From positions 1-57,627 of the forward strand of contig NZ_JADCDA010000078.1 in assembly GCF_020252405.1 (NCBI RefSeq): a stretch of 57,627 bases of DNA, written 5' to 3'. Position 1 is the stretch's first letter. The number at the start of each line of letters is the position of its first letter. Under the pieces are notes generated by a model. It had not been told where the DNA came from. It saw nothing but the letters and a program-made list of their open reading frames with translations, and did not search any database. The position numbers and the translations under genes were made by a program. Source of the stretch: Aestuariivirga sp. Its GTDB lineage: Bacteria > Pseudomonadota > Alphaproteobacteria > Rhizobiales > Aestuariivirgaceae. Positions 17,668 through 26,646 of the stretch are shown in pieces.

Positions 17668-18828
17668 ATGGACAAGCAGCCCCACCGCTTTGCCGGCCCG
17701 CCCGGCCAGGAAGACATGCCCTATCTCCTGACGCCTGGCCCCCTCACCACCTCGCGCGGCGTGAAGGCGGCGATGCTGGCCGACTGGGGCTCGCGCGATG
17801 TCGAGTTCCGCCGCCTGGTCTCGGATATCCGCAAGGGCCTGCTCGGCCTCGCCGGCTGCAACGACTCTTATGAATGCGTCATCATGCAGGGCTCGGGCAC
17901 CTTCGCCATCGAGGCTGCCCTCGGCGCCTTCTGCCCCAAAGCCGGGACGAGGACGCTGGTCGTCGCCAATGGCGCCTATGGCGACCGCGCCGCCGCCATT
18001 CTCTCGCACCTCGGCCGCCCGGTGGTGACGATCGACAAGGGCGACAGCGCCGCGCCCAGCGCCGATGAGGTGGGCGCGGCGCTCGACGCCGACGCGTCGA
18101 TCAGCCACGTGTGGATCGTCCACTGCGAAACGACCTCGGGGATCGTCAACCCGATCGAGGAGATCGCGCGGGAGGCGAAGGCGCGCGGCAAGTTCTGCAT
18201 GGTCGATGCCATGTCGTCCTTCGGCGCCATCGCGCTCAACATGGGCGCGGGCATGGACGTGATGGTGTCGTCCTCCAATAAGTGCATCGAGGGCGTGCCT
18301 GGCTTCTCCTATGTGCTGGCCAGGCGCGACATGCTCCAGGCCTCCAGGGGCATGAGCCATTCGGTCGTGCTCGATCTCCACGAACAGTGGAAGGGGCTGG
18401 AGACCAACGGCCAGTTCCGCTTCACGCCGCCCACCCATGCGCTCGCCGCCTTCCACCAGGCGATGAAGGAACACGCCGCCGAAGGCGGTGTTCCGGCGCG
18501 CGGCGCCCGCTACCGGAGGAATGCGCGGATTCTCATCGAGGGCATGCGCGGCATGGGATTCTCGACGCTGCTGCCCGACGACCAGGCGGGTCCCATCATC
18601 CAGACCTTCCTCACGCCCCGCGACATGAACTTCCATTTCGAGACTTTCTACGAGGAGCTCCGCCGCCGCGGCTTCGCCATCTACCCCGGCAAGCTGACAA
18701 AGCGTCCGTCCTTCCGCATCGGCACCATCGGCAAGGTGGACGAGACGGTGATGATGAATGTCCTGTCGGCGATCAAGGAGGTGCTGGCCAACATGAAGGT
18801 CACCGACCTGGCGCCGATTGAAGCGTGA
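17668..18828 (+). CDS. phnW: 2-aminoethylphosphonate--pyruvate transaminase
   Basis: This 386-residue fold-type I PLP enzyme converts 2-aminoethylphosphonate plus pyruvate into phosphonoacetaldehyde plus alanine. It shows YLLTPGPLTTS at the N-terminus, MQGSGTFAIEA (PLP phosphate region), the VDAMSSFGA aspartate motif and the PLP lysine in SSSNKCIEGVPGF. These match PhnW. The start at 17668 has GGGAGG 9 bp upstream. It heads the phnWAY set; phosphonoacetaldehyde is passed to PhnY rather than to a PhnX hydrolase, which is absent. Confidence 0.94.
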   Translation: MDKQPHRFAGPPGQEDMPYLLTPGPLTTSRGVKAAMLADWGSRDVEFRRLVSDIRKGLLGLAGCNDSYECVIMQGSGTFAIEAALGAFCPKAGTRTLVVANGAYGDRAAAILSHLGRPVVTIDKGDSAAPSADEVGAALDADASISHVWIVHCETTSGIVNPIEEIAREAKARGKFCMVDAMSSFGAIALNMGAGMDVMVSSSNKCIEGVPGFSYVLARRDMLQASRGMSHSVVLDLHEQWKGLETNGQFRFTPPTHALAAFHQAMKEHAAEGGVPARGARYRRNARILIEGMRGMGFSTLLPDDQAGPIIQTFLTPRDMNFHFETFYEELRRRGFAIYPGKLTKRPSFRIGTIGKVDETVMMNVLSAIKEVLANMKVTDLAPIEA

Positions 18829-18840
18829 CTGTCTCTTGTC

Positions 18841-18919
18841 GTCATCCCGGCGAAAGCCGGGAACCAGCTTTCCGCTGGGACGACGCCCGAAGCTGGGCCC
18901 CGGCTTTCGCCGGGGCGAC
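18841..18919. repeat. REP-like inverted repeat between phnW and phnA
   Basis: GTCATCCCGGCGAAAGCCGG on the left pairs with CCGGCTTTCGCCGGGGCGAC on the right around a second inner pair (CCAGCTTTC and GAAGCTGG). GTCATCCCGGCGAAAGCCGGG elements are widespread in alphaproteobacterial intergenic DNA. Lying inside the operon, it may modulate or stabilise the mRNA. Confidence 0.7.
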
Positions 18920-18951
18920 GCCAAATGAGAAAAGAAGTGGACTCGACACGC

Positions 18952-20190
18952 ATGAAAACCGTCACCGTCAATGGCCGCAGCTACAACTGGCCCTCCGCCC
19001 CGCTCGTCGTCATCTGCTGCGACGGCTCCGAGCCCGCCTATATGGAAATCGCCATGGAACGGGGGCTGATGCCGAATCTCAGGCGCATCATCGCCAGGGG
19101 CGAGAACCGCCGCGGCCTCTCGGTGATCCCGAGCTTCACCAACCCGAACAACCTGTCCATCGTCACCGGCCGCCCGCCGGAGGTGCACGGCATCTGCGGC
19201 AACTATCTCATCGACCCGGCCACCGGCCTGGAAACGATGATGAACGACCCCAAATGGCTGCGCGCACCCACGATTTTCGAGGCCTTCCAGAAGGCCGGTG
19301 CGAAGATCGCCGTGGTGACGGCAAAGGACAAGCTGCGCCTGCTCCTCGGCAAGGGCCTCGTCTTCGACGGCACGGCCGTCGCCTTCTCCTCGGAAAAGGC
19401 CGGCGAGGCGAACCTCAGGGACAACGGCATCGAAGACGCCTGCTCCCTCGCCGGAATGGGGGTGCCCGATGTCTATTCCGCCGAGCTCTCGGAATTCGTC
19501 TTCGCCGCCGGCGTCCAGCTGCTTCGCCGAATGAAGCCGGACCTGATGTATCTCTCCACCACCGATTATGTGCAGCACAAATATGCGCCGGGCTCGGAGG
19601 GGGCGAACCGCTTCTATGCAATGATGGACAAATACCTGGGCGAACTCGATGCGGGCGGCGCCATCATCGTCATCGTCGCCGACCACGGCATGAAGGACAA
19701 GCACCTGGGCAACGGCGAGCCGGACGTGCTCTATCTTCAGGACGTGCTCGATGCGAAGTTCGGCGCCGGGATGACAAAGGTCATCCTGCCGATCACCGAT
19801 CCCTATGTGGTCCACCACGGCGCGCTCGGCAGTTTCGCCACCGTCTATGCCCATGGCCCGGACGTGAGCGGGATCATGGCTGCCATCGCCCTTCAGCCCG
19901 GCATCGACGCCGTGCTCGACCGGCAAACCGCCTGCGCCCGCTTCGGGCTTCCCGAGGACCGCATGGGCGACGTCATCGTCATCTCCGGCGGCCCCACGGG
20001 CTCCAAGGTCATCGGCACGTCGCGCGGCAAGCATGATCTTTCGGGGCTGACCGAGCCGCTGCGCTCCCATGGCGGCCTCACCGAGCAGGAGATCCCCGTC
20101 ATCGCCAACCGCAGGTTCAGGAATGCGCCGGAGCAGCTGCGCAATTTCGATGCCTTTGCGCTGGGCTGCAATCATCTCGTGGAGGCCTGA
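18952..20190 (+). CDS. phnA: Phosphonoacetate hydrolase
   Basis: This 412-residue member of the alkaline phosphatase superfamily cleaves phosphonoacetate to acetate and phosphate. The two-zinc site is visible: CDGSEP (Asp), the nucleophile Thr in [21 protein letters not shown] (Asp and His), VADHGM (Asp, His) and a late GKHDLSG (His). The order of motifs and the length fit PhnA of Sinorhizobium type. ATG 18952 aligns with the family N-terminus ([13 protein letters not shown]); ATG 18925 is an alternative. Together with PhnW and PhnY it completes aminoethylphosphonate breakdown. Confidence 0.93.
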   Translation: MKTVTVNGRSYNWPSAPLVVICCDGSEPAYMEIAMERGLMPNLRRIIARGENRRGLSVIPSFTNPNNLSIVTGRPPEVHGICGNYLIDPATGLETMMNDPKWLRAPTIFEAFQKAGAKIAVVTAKDKLRLLLGKGLVFDGTAVAFSSEKAGEANLRDNGIEDACSLAGMGVPDVYSAELSEFVFAAGVQLLRRMKPDLMYLSTTDYVQHKYAPGSEGANRFYAMMDKYLGELDAGGAIIVIVADHGMKDKHLGNGEPDVLYLQDVLDAKFGAGMTKVILPITDPYVVHHGALGSFATVYAHGPDVSGIMAAIALQPGIDAVLDRQTACARFGLPEDRMGDVIVISGGPTGSKVIGTSRGKHDLSGLTEPLRSHGGLTEQEIPVIANRRFRNAPEQLRNFDAFALGCNHLVEA

Positions 20191-20192
20191 AC

Positions 20193-21653
20193 ATGAACAT
20201 CGCCGCAGCAAAGCGCCCGGTCATCAGGGAAATGATGCGTATCGGCGGCAGACATGTCGATGCCGAGGGCGTTATTCCCGTTCATTATCCGTATACGAAT
20301 GAAATCATCGGCACCGTGCCCGCGGGCACGGCCGGTCATGCCGCGAAGGCCTTCGAAATCGCCCGCAACCACAAGCCGAAGCTCACCCGCTACGAGCGCC
20401 AGCAAATCCTGTTCCGCACGGCGGAGCTCATCAGGTCGAGAGCGGACCAGCTCTCGGACCTCATCACGCTGGAACTTGGCCTTTCCAAGAAGGATTCGCT
20501 CTACGAGGTGGGCCGCGCCTGTGACGTCTATTCGCTGGCGGGTCAGCTCTGCATCCTCGACGATGGCCAGATCTTCTCCTGCGATGTCACGCCTCAGGGC
20601 AAGCCGCGCAAGATCTTCACCAAGCGCGAGCCGGTGGGCGTCATCTCCGCCATCACACCCTTCAACCATCCGCTCAACATGGTCTCCCACAAGGTGGCGC
20701 CCGCCATTGCCACCAACAATTGCGTGGTGGCCAAGCCCACGGAGCTGACGCCGCTCACCTGCATCGCGCTGGCGGACATCCTCTACGAGGCCGGCCTGCC
20801 GCCCGAGATGTTCCAGGTCGTCACGGGCTGGCCCGGCGACATCGGCGACGAGATGGTGACGAACGCCAACATCGGCATCATCACCTTCACCGGCGGGGTG
20901 CGCGTCGGCAAGATCATCGCCGCCAAGGCGGGCTACAGGCGCGCCGCGCTGGAACTCGGCGGCAACGACCCGCTGATCGTCCTCGACGATCTCTCCGATC
21001 AGGACCTCGACAGGGCGGCGGAACTCGCCGCCGCCGGCGCCACGCGCAACTCGGGCCAGCGCTGCACGGCGGTGAAGCGTATCCTGGTGCAGGAGCGCGT
21101 GGCCGACAGCTTCGTCGAGAAGGTGTTGGCCAGGGCCAGGGCCATCAAGTTCGGCGACCCGATGGACCCCGCCACCGACCTCGGCACCGTGGTGCACGAA
21201 CTGGCGGCCAAGACCTTCGAGGACCGCGTCCACAAGGCCGCCGAGCAGGGGGCGAAGATCCTCTACAACCCCGGCCGCCAGGGCGCGCTGCTGCCGCCCA
21301 TCACGCTCGATTTCGTGCCGCATCAGTCCGAGCTCGTCTTCGAGGAAACCTTCGGACCCATCGTGCCCATCGTGCGCGTGCCGAATGATGATGCGGAGGT
21401 GATCAGGATCTCCAACTCCACGCCATTCGGGCTCTCATCGGGTGTCTGCACCAACAGTCTTTCGCGCATCACGAAATTCGTCGACGGGCTGGACGTCGGC
21501 ACGGTGAACATCTGGGAGGCGCCGGGTTACCGCATCGAGATGTCGCCCTTCGGCGGCATCAAGGACTCCGGCAACGGCGTGAAGGAAGGCGTCATGGAGG
21601 CCATGAAGTTCTTCACCAATGTGAAGACGTGGTCGCTCCCCTGGCCGCAGTGA
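20193..21653 (+). CDS. phnY: Phosphonoacetaldehyde dehydrogenase
   Basis: This 486-residue aldehyde dehydrogenase oxidises phosphonoacetaldehyde to phosphonoacetate with NAD. The NAD region is [18 protein letters not shown], the base glutamate is in [10 protein letters not shown] and the catalytic cysteine is in [15 protein letters not shown] family membership is clear; the specific substrate is inferred from its place directly after phnA (2 bp gap) and phnW. It is the last gene of the operon and converges on a class III aminotransferase. Confidence 0.9.
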   Translation: MNIAAAKRPVIREMMRIGGRHVDAEGVIPVHYPYTNEIIGTVPAGTAGHAAKAFEIARNHKPKLTRYERQQILFRTAELIRSRADQLSDLITLELGLSKKDSLYEVGRACDVYSLAGQLCILDDGQIFSCDVTPQGKPRKIFTKREPVGVISAITPFNHPLNMVSHKVAPAIATNNCVVAKPTELTPLTCIALADILYEAGLPPEMFQVVTGWPGDIGDEMVTNANIGIITFTGGVRVGKIIAAKAGYRRAALELGGNDPLIVLDDLSDQDLDRAAELAAAGATRNSGQRCTAVKRILVQERVADSFVEKVLARARAIKFGDPMDPATDLGTVVHELAAKTFEDRVHKAAEQGAKILYNPGRQGALLPPITLDFVPHQSELVFEETFGPIVPIVRVPNDDAEVIRISNSTPFGLSSGVCTNSLSRITKFVDGLDVGTVNIWEAPGYRIEMSPFGGIKDSGNGVKEGVMEAMKFFTNVKTWSLPWPQ

Positions 21654-21768
21654 CCGCGGGCCGGAAGCGGCATGCCGCCGTCAGCCTATTGCCCCCTCGC
21701 GGCGGCCAGCCGCCCCGCCGCCCTCCGTTCATGAAGGGGAAGCCGGTGAAGCTGGTGAAGACCCGGCC

Positions 21769-23109
21769 TCAGGCCACTCCTTCCGCCCTCAGCACCTGGC
21801 GCACCGAGGCTGCGGTCTTCTCCACGATCTCGGCCAGTTCGGCATCCGTCGCATTGTAGGGTGGGGCGAGGATCACCACGTCGCCGTTGACGCCGTCAAC
21901 GTTGCCGCCCACCGGATAGCAGATCAGCCCATTGTCGAAGGCCTGCTGGCGGATTTTCATGAACAGCCTCTTCCCGGCGTCGAAGGGCTTCCTGGTCTTG
22001 CGGTCCGCCACCAGCTCGATCGCCTGGAAAAACCCCCGCCCGCGAATGTCGCCCACCGCCTCCATGTCCTTCGTCGCGTCCGCCAGCATGGCGCGGAACT
22101 GCGGGGCCCTGGCCTTCACGCGCTCGACCAGCTTTTCGCGTTCGACGATCTTCTGCACGGCGACGCCCGCAGCACAGCAGGCGGTGTGGGCGGTGAAGGT
22201 GTGGCCGGTCATCGGTGCGCCATGGAGCCCATGGATCGCATCCGCCACCTTGTCATTGTAGATCGCGGCGCCCAGCGGCAGGTAGCCGGCGGCAAGGCCC
22301 TTGGCGACCGACATGATGTCGGGCTCCACGCCATCCTGCTCCAGCGCGCGCCAGGAACCGGTGCGGCCCGCGCCGCACATCACCTCGTCGGAGATCAGGA
22401 TGACGCCGTACTTGTCGCAGATCTCGCGCACGCGCTTCGCGTAACCCCCGGGTGCCGGCACGCAGCCGCCGGCGGCGCCCACCACGGGCTCGAAGATGAA
22501 GGCGCAGACCGTGCCGGGGCCGACGCGCAGGATCTCGTCTTCAAGTTCCCTGGCGCAGGCCTCGCCCACGGTCCCGGCATCAGCACCGGCAACCGGGCGA
22601 TAGGCATTGGCGGGCGAGAGATGCGAGACGTCGAGCAGCGAGCCCTCGAAGGCGCGCTTCCTCTCGAGGAAGCCCGAGACCGAAAGCGCGCCCAGCGTAT
22701 TTCCGTGCCAGGAACGCTCGCGGGCGATGAAGCGGCGGCGGCTCATGTCGCCGCGCGCCGCGTGATATTGCAGTGCGAGCTTGAGGCAGGATTCGACGGC
22801 CTCGGAGCCCCCCGTGACATAGACCATGTTGTTCAGCGTGCCGCCGCAGCGGGCGCGAATGATCCCGGTCAGCTCCTCCAGCGCATCGGAGGAGAAGTTG
22901 TAACGATAGCCATGGGCGATGCGGTCGAGCTGGCTGGCGATTGCGGCATTCACCTCCTCGTTGGAGTGGCCGATGCAGTAGACGGCGGGGCCGCCGGAGC
23001 CGTCGATATATTGCTTGCCGTCCACGTCATAAACATAGGCGCCCCTGGCCCAGGCGACTTTCGGCAGGTCACCGGTGGAGTGGATATGCTTGGGGAGTGC
23101 GGAGGACAT
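21769..23109 (-). CDS. Class III PLP-dependent aminotransferase-like enzyme
   Basis: This 446-residue enzyme has the full class III fold: YVTGGSEAVESCLKLA (phosphate region), SDEVMCGAGRTG, and the PLP lysine in SVAKGLAAGYLPLGA. The natural substrate is not evident. Two contexts compete. It converges on phnWAY, and PbfA, a lyase acting on 1-hydroxy-2-aminoethylphosphonate that belongs to this family, often accompanies phnW. It is also divergent, with 73 bp between starts, from an acetylpolyamine amidohydrolase-like gene, which would suit a diamine or omega-amino acid transaminase. The ATG at 23109 is chosen over a TTG 9 bp upstream. Confidence 0.8.
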   Translation of the reverse strand: MSSALPKHIHSTGDLPKVAWARGAYVYDVDGKQYIDGSGGPAVYCIGHSNEEVNAAIASQLDRIAHGYRYNFSSDALEELTGIIRARCGGTLNNMVYVTGGSEAVESCLKLALQYHAARGDMSRRRFIARERSWHGNTLGALSVSGFLERKRAFEGSLLDVSHLSPANAYRPVAGADAGTVGEACARELEDEILRVGPGTVCAFIFEPVVGAAGGCVPAPGGYAKRVREICDKYGVILISDEVMCGAGRTGSWRALEQDGVEPDIMSVAKGLAAGYLPLGAAIYNDKVADAIHGLHGAPMTGHTFTAHTACCAAGVAVQKIVEREKLVERVKARAPQFRAMLADATKDMEAVGDIRGRGFFQAIELVADRKTRKPFDAGKRLFMKIRQQAFDNGLICYPVGGNVDGVNGDVVILAPPYNATDAELAEIVEKTAASVRQVLRAEGVA

Positions 23110-23182
23110 GGTGGCCAAGCCTTGCTTTGCTGTGAATGCTCGCCCAAAATCCTAGCAGCAAAACAGAGGCCTCGGCAAACCG

Positions 23183-24214
23183 GTGATCACCGTCTTCGAC
23201 GACACGCAACGCTCCCATGCACCGCGCGAATTCATCGTCGCGGGCAAGCCCCAGCCGATACCGGAGCGTCCCCAGCGCATCGACATGCTGATGGAAGGCG
23301 TGCGCCGCCTGGGCGGACCGGTTGTGCCGCCGCCCGAAATCTCCGGCGACACCATCGCACTCGTCCATGACCGCCGCTACATCCAGTTCCTCTCCACCGT
23401 CTGGGAGCGCTGGCAGCGCCTCGCCGACGCGGCGGAAACGCCCGCCGCCAATGTGTTCGCGCTCGGCCGCCCCGGCTTGCCGCCGGCGCATTACCCGGAC
23501 AGCGTGGTGGGCCAGTGCGGCTGGCACCTGGGAGACGGCTCCGCGCCCATCACGGCGCAGACCTGGGCGGCGGCGCGGGCCAGTGCGGCGACAGCCGCGC
23601 ATGGCGCGAAACTGGTGCTCGAAGGCGAGCGCATCGCCTATGCGCTGTGCCGCCCGCCGGGCCACCATGCCGCAGCCGACGTGGCGGCGGGCTTCTGCTA
23701 CCTCAACAACGCGGCCCTGGCCGCGGCTCTGTTTGCCGGGGCCGGCAGGCGCACGGCGGTGCTCGACATCGACGTCCACCACGGCAATGGCACGGAGGCG
23801 ATATTCTATGACCGCGCCGACGTGCTCACCATATCGCTCCACGTCCACCCCGGGCGCTTCTACCCGTTCTTCTGGGGCTATGCGGAGGAGACGGGGCGCG
23901 ATGCGGGCGAAGGCTTCAACCTCAACCTGCCGATGGAGCGCGGCACGACGATCAGGCCCTATCTCGCCTCGCTCGAAGCGGCCCTGCAGCGCATTGCCGG
24001 TTTCGGCGCGGAGGTCGTTGTGGTTGCCGCGGGTCTCGACATCGCGGTCGACGATCCTTTCCGGGGCTTCGCCATCCAGACGGCGGAGTTCGCCGAGATC
24101 GGCCGTCACATCGGGATGCTGCAACTCCCCATGCTGGTGGTGCAGGAGGGTGGCTATCCCTCGCCCAATCTCGGCCTCAACCTCGAACAGCTGCTGAGGG
24201 GACTCTCCGCATGA
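23183..24214 (+). CDS. Histone deacetylase-family protein (acetylpolyamine amidohydrolase-like)
   Basis: This 343-residue zinc hydrolase of the arginase/deacetylase fold should remove acetyl groups from amines, probably acetylpolyamines. The paired histidines are in CRPPGHHAAADV, the zinc ligands are in LDIDVHHGNGTEAIF, and the third ligand aspartate is in AAGLDIAVDDPF. The N-terminal PERPQRID motif is typical of the bacterial class. The start is GTG 23183. The downstream GNAT gene overlaps by 4 bp, so an acetylase and a deacetylase are co-translated. Confidence 0.85.
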   Translation: MITVFDDTQRSHAPREFIVAGKPQPIPERPQRIDMLMEGVRRLGGPVVPPPEISGDTIALVHDRRYIQFLSTVWERWQRLADAAETPAANVFALGRPGLPPAHYPDSVVGQCGWHLGDGSAPITAQTWAAARASAATAAHGAKLVLEGERIAYALCRPPGHHAAADVAAGFCYLNNAALAAALFAGAGRRTAVLDIDVHHGNGTEAIFYDRADVLTISLHVHPGRFYPFFWGYAEETGRDAGEGFNLNLPMERGTTIRPYLASLEAALQRIAGFGAEVVVVAAGLDIAVDDPFRGFAIQTAEFAEIGRHIGMLQLPMLVVQEGGYPSPNLGLNLEQLLRGLSA

Positions 24215-24684
24215 GTCTTGCCGTGCGGCCGATGCACGCGGATGAGGCGGACGCCGTGGCTGGCATGGTGCGCGGCCTCGCGGAGCACATCGGCTCGGAT
24301 TTCGTGCCCGCGCTGACCGGCGAAAAGCTGCGCAAGGCGTCCGATCTCATTGACGTGGTTGTCGCCGAAGACGGCGGCCGCCTGATCGGCGCCTGCCTCG
24401 GCCTCATGACCTTCTCCACCTGGCGCGGCGCGCCGGGGCTCTATGTCGTCGATCTCTTCGTGCTGCCGGAGGCGCGCGGGCGCAATGCCGGGCTCGACCT
24501 GCTGCGCTGCTCCGCGCGGCGCTTTGCCGCGCGCGGAGCGCGTTTCGTCAAGCTTGAGGTGGACGAATCCAACAGCGGAGCCGGGCGCTTCTATGCCCGG
24601 CTCGGTTTCAACAAGAAGGCGGAAGACAGGCTCCACATTCTGGAGCAGGATAAGTTCATGGAATTTGTGGGAGGGCAGTCATGA
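24211..24684 (+). CDS. GNAT family N-acetyltransferase
   Basis: This 157-residue protein has the GNAT fold: the beta-4/motif A region VVDLFVLPEARGRNAGLDLLRCSARR contains the acetyl-CoA pyrophosphate loop RGRNAG, and GAGRFYARLGFNKK is the usual C-terminal motif B. The substrate is unknown. Start and stop overlap both neighbours (ATGA at each end), placing it between a deacetylase-like enzyme and a hydroxyacid dehydrogenase in one operon. Confidence 0.85.
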   Translation: MSLAVRPMHADEADAVAGMVRGLAEHIGSDFVPALTGEKLRKASDLIDVVVAEDGGRLIGACLGLMTFSTWRGAPGLYVVDLFVLPEARGRNAGLDLLRCSARRFAARGARFVKLEVDESNSGAGRFYARLGFNKKAEDRLHILEQDKFMEFVGGQS

Positions 24685-25589
24685 CCATCAAGCGCGTCGG
24701 CCTTATCGGCGCCGGCCTCATGGGCCACGGTATCGGCAAGAACATTCTGGAGAAGGGCTACGGGCTCACCGTGATGGCGCACCGGAACCGCGCGCCCATC
24801 GACGATCTCGTGGCCAGGGGCGCGCATGAGCGCAACAATCCCCTCGCGGTGGCGAAGGAGTCGGACCTCGTGATCCTCTGCGTCACCGGCACGCCGCAGG
24901 TGGAGCACATCGTGCATGGCGAATATGGGCTGATCAATGCCGTCCGCCCCGGCCTCGTCATCGCCGACTGCTCGACGGCGGAGCCGGAGTCGACCAAGCG
25001 CCTCGCCGCCGATGTGGAGGCCAAAGGCGGCCATTTCGTTGACACGCCGATGACGCGCACTCCGAAGGAGGCCGAGGCCGGCAAGCTGGGGCTGATGACC
25101 GGCGGCCCGCAGGAGGTTATGGCGAGGATCCGCCCGGTGCTGGACTGTTTTGCCGACACCATCGTCCATGCCGGCCCCGTGGGCTCGGCGCACCAGCTGA
25201 AACTCATCAATAATTTCCTGTCGATCTGCCATGCGGCGGTGGCGGCGGAGGCGATCACGGTTGCCGCCAAGGCGGGCGTTGACATGCAGGCGCTCAAGGA
25301 CATCGTCATGTCGGGGGGCGCCAATTCGGTGATGTTCGGCCGCCTCATCAACGTGCCGCTGGCCGATGACGACAGCCATGCCAGGTTCGCCATCCGCAAC
25401 GCGAGGAAGGACCTGCGCTACTACACCAACATGACGGAGGAGCTGCCCGTCGCCTCCTTCCTCGCCGAGACGGCGCACCAGATCACCGTGATGGCCGACA
25501 ACATGGGCTATGGGGAGCGCTTCATCCCCCGCCTCATCGATGTGCTGATGAAGGTGAACGGTGTGAAGAAGCAGTCGGCGTCAGGGTGA
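24681..25589 (+). CDS. NAD(P)-dependent beta-hydroxyacid dehydrogenase family protein
   Basis: This 302-residue protein resembles 3-hydroxyisobutyrate and tartronate-semialdehyde dehydrogenases. The Rossmann motif is VGLIGAGLMGHGIGKNIL, the substrate loop is DCSTAEPESTK, the second motif is VDTPMTRTPKEAEAGKL and the catalytic lysine is in HQLKLINNFLS. The substrate is probably a beta-hydroxyacid but cannot be named. It is the last gene of the operon with the deacetylase and GNAT, and its end overlaps the convergent dehydratase gene by 9 bp. Confidence 0.85.
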   Translation: MTIKRVGLIGAGLMGHGIGKNILEKGYGLTVMAHRNRAPIDDLVARGAHERNNPLAVAKESDLVILCVTGTPQVEHIVHGEYGLINAVRPGLVIADCSTAEPESTKRLAADVEAKGGHFVDTPMTRTPKEAEAGKLGLMTGGPQEVMARIRPVLDCFADTIVHAGPVGSAHQLKLINNFLSICHAAVAAEAITVAAKAGVDMQALKDIVMSGGANSVMFGRLINVPLADDDSHARFAIRNARKDLRYYTNMTEELPVASFLAETAHQITVMADNMGYGERFIPRLIDVLMKVNGVKKQSASG

Positions 25590-26546
25590 GGGCGTCCTGC
25601 CCTCCAGCACTTCGGCAAACTTCGGCATGTCGATGTTGCCGCCGGAAAGGATGACGCTCACGCGCTGGCCCCTCATCCTGTCGCGCTCCTGCATCAACGC
25701 GGCGAGCGGCGCGGCGCCCGCGCCTTCGGCGATGGTGTGGCAGCAGCGGAAATAGAGCCGCACCGCTTCCGCGATCTCCTCGTCGCTCACCGTGACGATG
25801 CGGTCGGCACCCTTCTTGATGCGCGCGAAGGCCTCCCCGTTGACGACGCGCACGGCCATGCCGTCAGCGAAGGTCGAAGCCGTGTTGGTGGAGACGGGCG
25901 TGCCCGCCGCGAAGGACAGGGCCACCGCATTGGCGCCTTCCGCCACCACGCCGATCACCCGGGTCCTGAGACCCAGCATGTCGCGCGCCGCGATGGTGCC
26001 GACGATGCCGGAGCCCATGCCGATGGGAACGTAGACGGCGTCGAGTTCGCCTGCCGCGCGGAACAGCTCATGGGCATAGGTGGTCACGCCCATGACGAGC
26101 TCCTTGCCGAAGGAGGGGATGAAGTCGAGGCCGCGTTCCCTGGCGATCTCCATCGCCGTCTCGCGCGCCGCGTCGAAGTCGTGGCCGGTCTCGATCAGTT
26201 CGGCGCCGAGCGCGCGCATGGCGGCGTTCTTCTCGGGCGAGTTGCCGACGGGGCAGACGATGGTGGAGCGGATGCCGGCGCGGGCCGCGGCGAAGGGGAT
26301 GGACTGGCCATGGTTGCCGCGCGTGGCGGTGATGACGCCACCGAGCTCGCCGCGGTCTTTCCGCATCATCATGTGGACGAGGCCGCCGCGCAGCTTGAAG
26401 GCGCCGGTGGGCGTGTGGTTCTCATGCTTCACCCAGGTTTCGCAGCCGGTGGCCTCCTTCAGCAGGGGCCAGGCATATTGCGGGGTGGGCGGCATGGCGG
26501 AATAAACGATCCGGCTGGCCTGTTCGAGCTCGTCGGCGGTGTACAT
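25581..26546 (-). CDS. Threonine dehydratase-like PLP enzyme
   Basis: This 321-residue fold-type II PLP enzyme shows the lysine motif TGAFKLRGG, ATRGNHGQSIPFAAA, and the phosphate loop VPIGMGSGIVG. It is a second, distinct member of this family in the window (compare 8327-9286) and differs in its loop (GMGSGIVG instead of GGGGLIGG). It may act on threonine, serine or a hydroxy-aspartate type substrate. The reading frame extends far upstream but only the region from ATG 26546 is conserved; the remainder is a shadow of fabD. Confidence 0.8.
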   Translation of the reverse strand: MYTADELEQASRIVYSAMPPTPQYAWPLLKEATGCETWVKHENHTPTGAFKLRGGLVHMMMRKDRGELGGVITATRGNHGQSIPFAAARAGIRSTIVCPVGNSPEKNAAMRALGAELIETGHDFDAARETAMEIARERGLDFIPSFGKELVMGVTTYAHELFRAAGELDAVYVPIGMGSGIVGTIAARDMLGLRTRVIGVVAEGANAVALSFAAGTPVSTNTASTFADGMAVRVVNGEAFARIKKGADRIVTVSDEEIAEAVRLYFRCCHTIAEGAGAAPLAALMQERDRMRGQRVSVILSGGNIDMPKFAEVLEGRTPSP

Positions 26547-26646
26547 GGGACGAGTAAGGCCGATCCGCCCGCGGCGGTCAACCTTGACTCGGACCCCGCC
26601 GCATGTTTCGTGCGCCTGAAATGCAGGAATCACCCGAGGTTTCAGG

